NCBI GenBank assembly: GCA_012799265.1
Contig: JAAZLP010000034.1
Span: forward strand, 1 to 5,900
Length of the DNA stretch: 5,900 nucleotides
Direction of reading: 5' to 3'
From: Phyllobacteriaceae bacterium
GTDB lineage: Bacteria > Pseudomonadota > Alphaproteobacteria > Rhizobiales > Devosiaceae
Shown one piece after another: positions 5,279 to 5,900 of the stretch (positions are counted from its first letter, which is position 1; the number at the start of each line of letters is the position of its first letter). Made by a program: the position numbers and the translations under genes. The notes under the pieces were generated by a model that was given only the letters and a program-made list of their open reading frames with translations, was not told the DNA's origin and made no database searches.

Positions 5279-5900
5279 TTATTTCCACTTGCTGGCAGTT
5301 GCGATCGACCGGGTAGCGAAGCGCACCGGATCGGTTGGATTATCGTGCTCGGCGACGAAGTACTGAGCCTTGGTCTTGGCTTGCACCTTGGTGATGAGGT
5401 CATCCCAACCTACAACCCCGTGGCCAACGTCAGCCCAACCGCTTTCCTCGGGGTTTTCCCCCTCAGCGGCGAGGTCCTTGACGTGGACAGCTGTCACGCG
5501 AGCACCATAGCGGTCAAACCATGCCAGCGGGTCAGCCTTGCCGCGGATCACCCAGGCAATGTCGCATTCCCATTCGATGTCTGGAGCCGTTTCGAGGATG
5601 ATCTCCATCGGCGTGCGACCCGACGTGGTGGGCACGAACTCAAAATCATGATTATGCCAGCCGAAGCCATAGCCCTCGCGGGTATAGACCTCACCGAGCG
5701 ACGCCAGCGTTTCCGCCAATTCGAGCCACTTGGACTCATTTTCGCTGCGCTGATCCGGCATGATGAAGGGACAATAGATGCGCTTGACGCCGATGGTTTC
5801 GGCGGTTTTCAGCGCGGTGTCCGTATCCTTGAGCTGGTCGAGGCCGAAATGCCCGGTCGGCATGGAGAGGCCATTCTTTTTGAGATCGGCGGCGAAGGCA
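5279..5900 (-). CDS. AP-endonuclease-2-type TIM-barrel isomerase/epimerase, 5' end beyond window
   Basis: The leftward frame enters open at the right edge (visible from AFAADLKKNG) and ends at TAA 5281-5279, giving 206 visible residues. Family members have about 255-280, so some 50-70 N-terminal residues, including the first barrel strand, are missing. The internal Met at 5863 opens MPTGHFGLDQL, a conserved mid-barrel strand, so it is not the real start. Counting from that Met, metal or catalytic landmarks are WHNHDFEF at 69-76, WECDIAWV at 98-105 (D101), AVHVKD at 125-130 (H127), and VAEHDNP at 170-176 (E172). This HNHDxE type is a different subfamily from the 351-residue barrel at 2917-3972. 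The stop lies five bases before the next oxidoreductase, so the pair probably acts on the same substrate: oxidation, then isomerisation or epimerisation of the keto product. Confidence 0.88.
   Translation of the reverse strand, partial: AFAADLKKNGLSMPTGHFGLDQLKDTDTALKTAETIGVKRIYCPFIMPDQRSENESKWLELAETLASLGEVYTREGYGFGWHNHDFEFVPTTSGRTPMEIILETAPDIEWECDIAWVIRGKADPLAWFDRYGARVTAVHVKDLAAEGENPEESGWADVGHGVVGWDDLITKVQAKTKAQYFVAEHDNPTDPVRFATRSIATASKWK

Noticed and set aside
4257..5366. A 369-codon open frame on the + strand opposite the first oxidoreductase
   Set aside because: It lies wholly antisense to a clear Gfo/Idh/MocA gene and its end, shows no recognisable domain, and is His/Arg/Ala/Val-rich as expected from the reverse of GC-rich codons.

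Overview
The window looks like a GC-rich alphaproteobacterial chromosome, probably Hyphomicrobiales (a Devosia- or Rhizobium-like organism). The main evidence is a small bacterial NDUFS4-type complex I subunit, a family found mainly in Alphaproteobacteria and mitochondria. The sugar-catabolism proteins also have the sequence style familiar from rhizobial genomes. The genus is an inference.

Left part (1-1668), housekeeping. A leftward membrane gene, cut by the window edge, resembles the N-terminus of a PAP2-family phosphatase. Rightward come a complete tRNA-Pro(UGG) with encoded CCA, the NDUFS4-like subunit only 29 bases after it, a strong stem-loop terminator, and a secreted TraB/GumN-family protein. 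Bases 198-293, between the divergent PAP2 gene and the tRNA, must hold promoters, but I see no convincing -35/-10 pair there.

Right part (1704-5900), leftward sugar-catabolism cluster. In transcription order it reads: TIM-barrel isomerase/epimerase (5'-truncated by the window edge), Gfo/Idh/MocA oxidoreductase, a second and larger TIM-barrel isomerase/epimerase, and a second Gfo/Idh/MocA oxidoreductase. The first two are tightly coupled. A 158-base gap before the third gene holds a plausible promoter and two hairpins, and a 61-base gap before the fourth holds an 8-base-phased repeat. The cluster meets the TraB/GumN gene tail to tail at a small shared hairpin.

Working together: Gfo/Idh/MocA enzymes oxidise a sugar or polyol hydroxyl with NAD(P), and AP-endonuclease-2-type TIM barrels isomerise, epimerise or eliminate on the resulting keto-sugar with a divalent metal. 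Two of each, alternating, fits an oxidise-rearrange-reduce route for an unusual sugar or glycoside, comparable to E. coli YcjS/YcjR and the rhizobial 3-keto-disaccharide routes (ThuB). The substrate cannot be read from this window; no transporter, kinase or regulator lies inside it. The families are all known. The open question is the substrate, and I see no clearly novel system.
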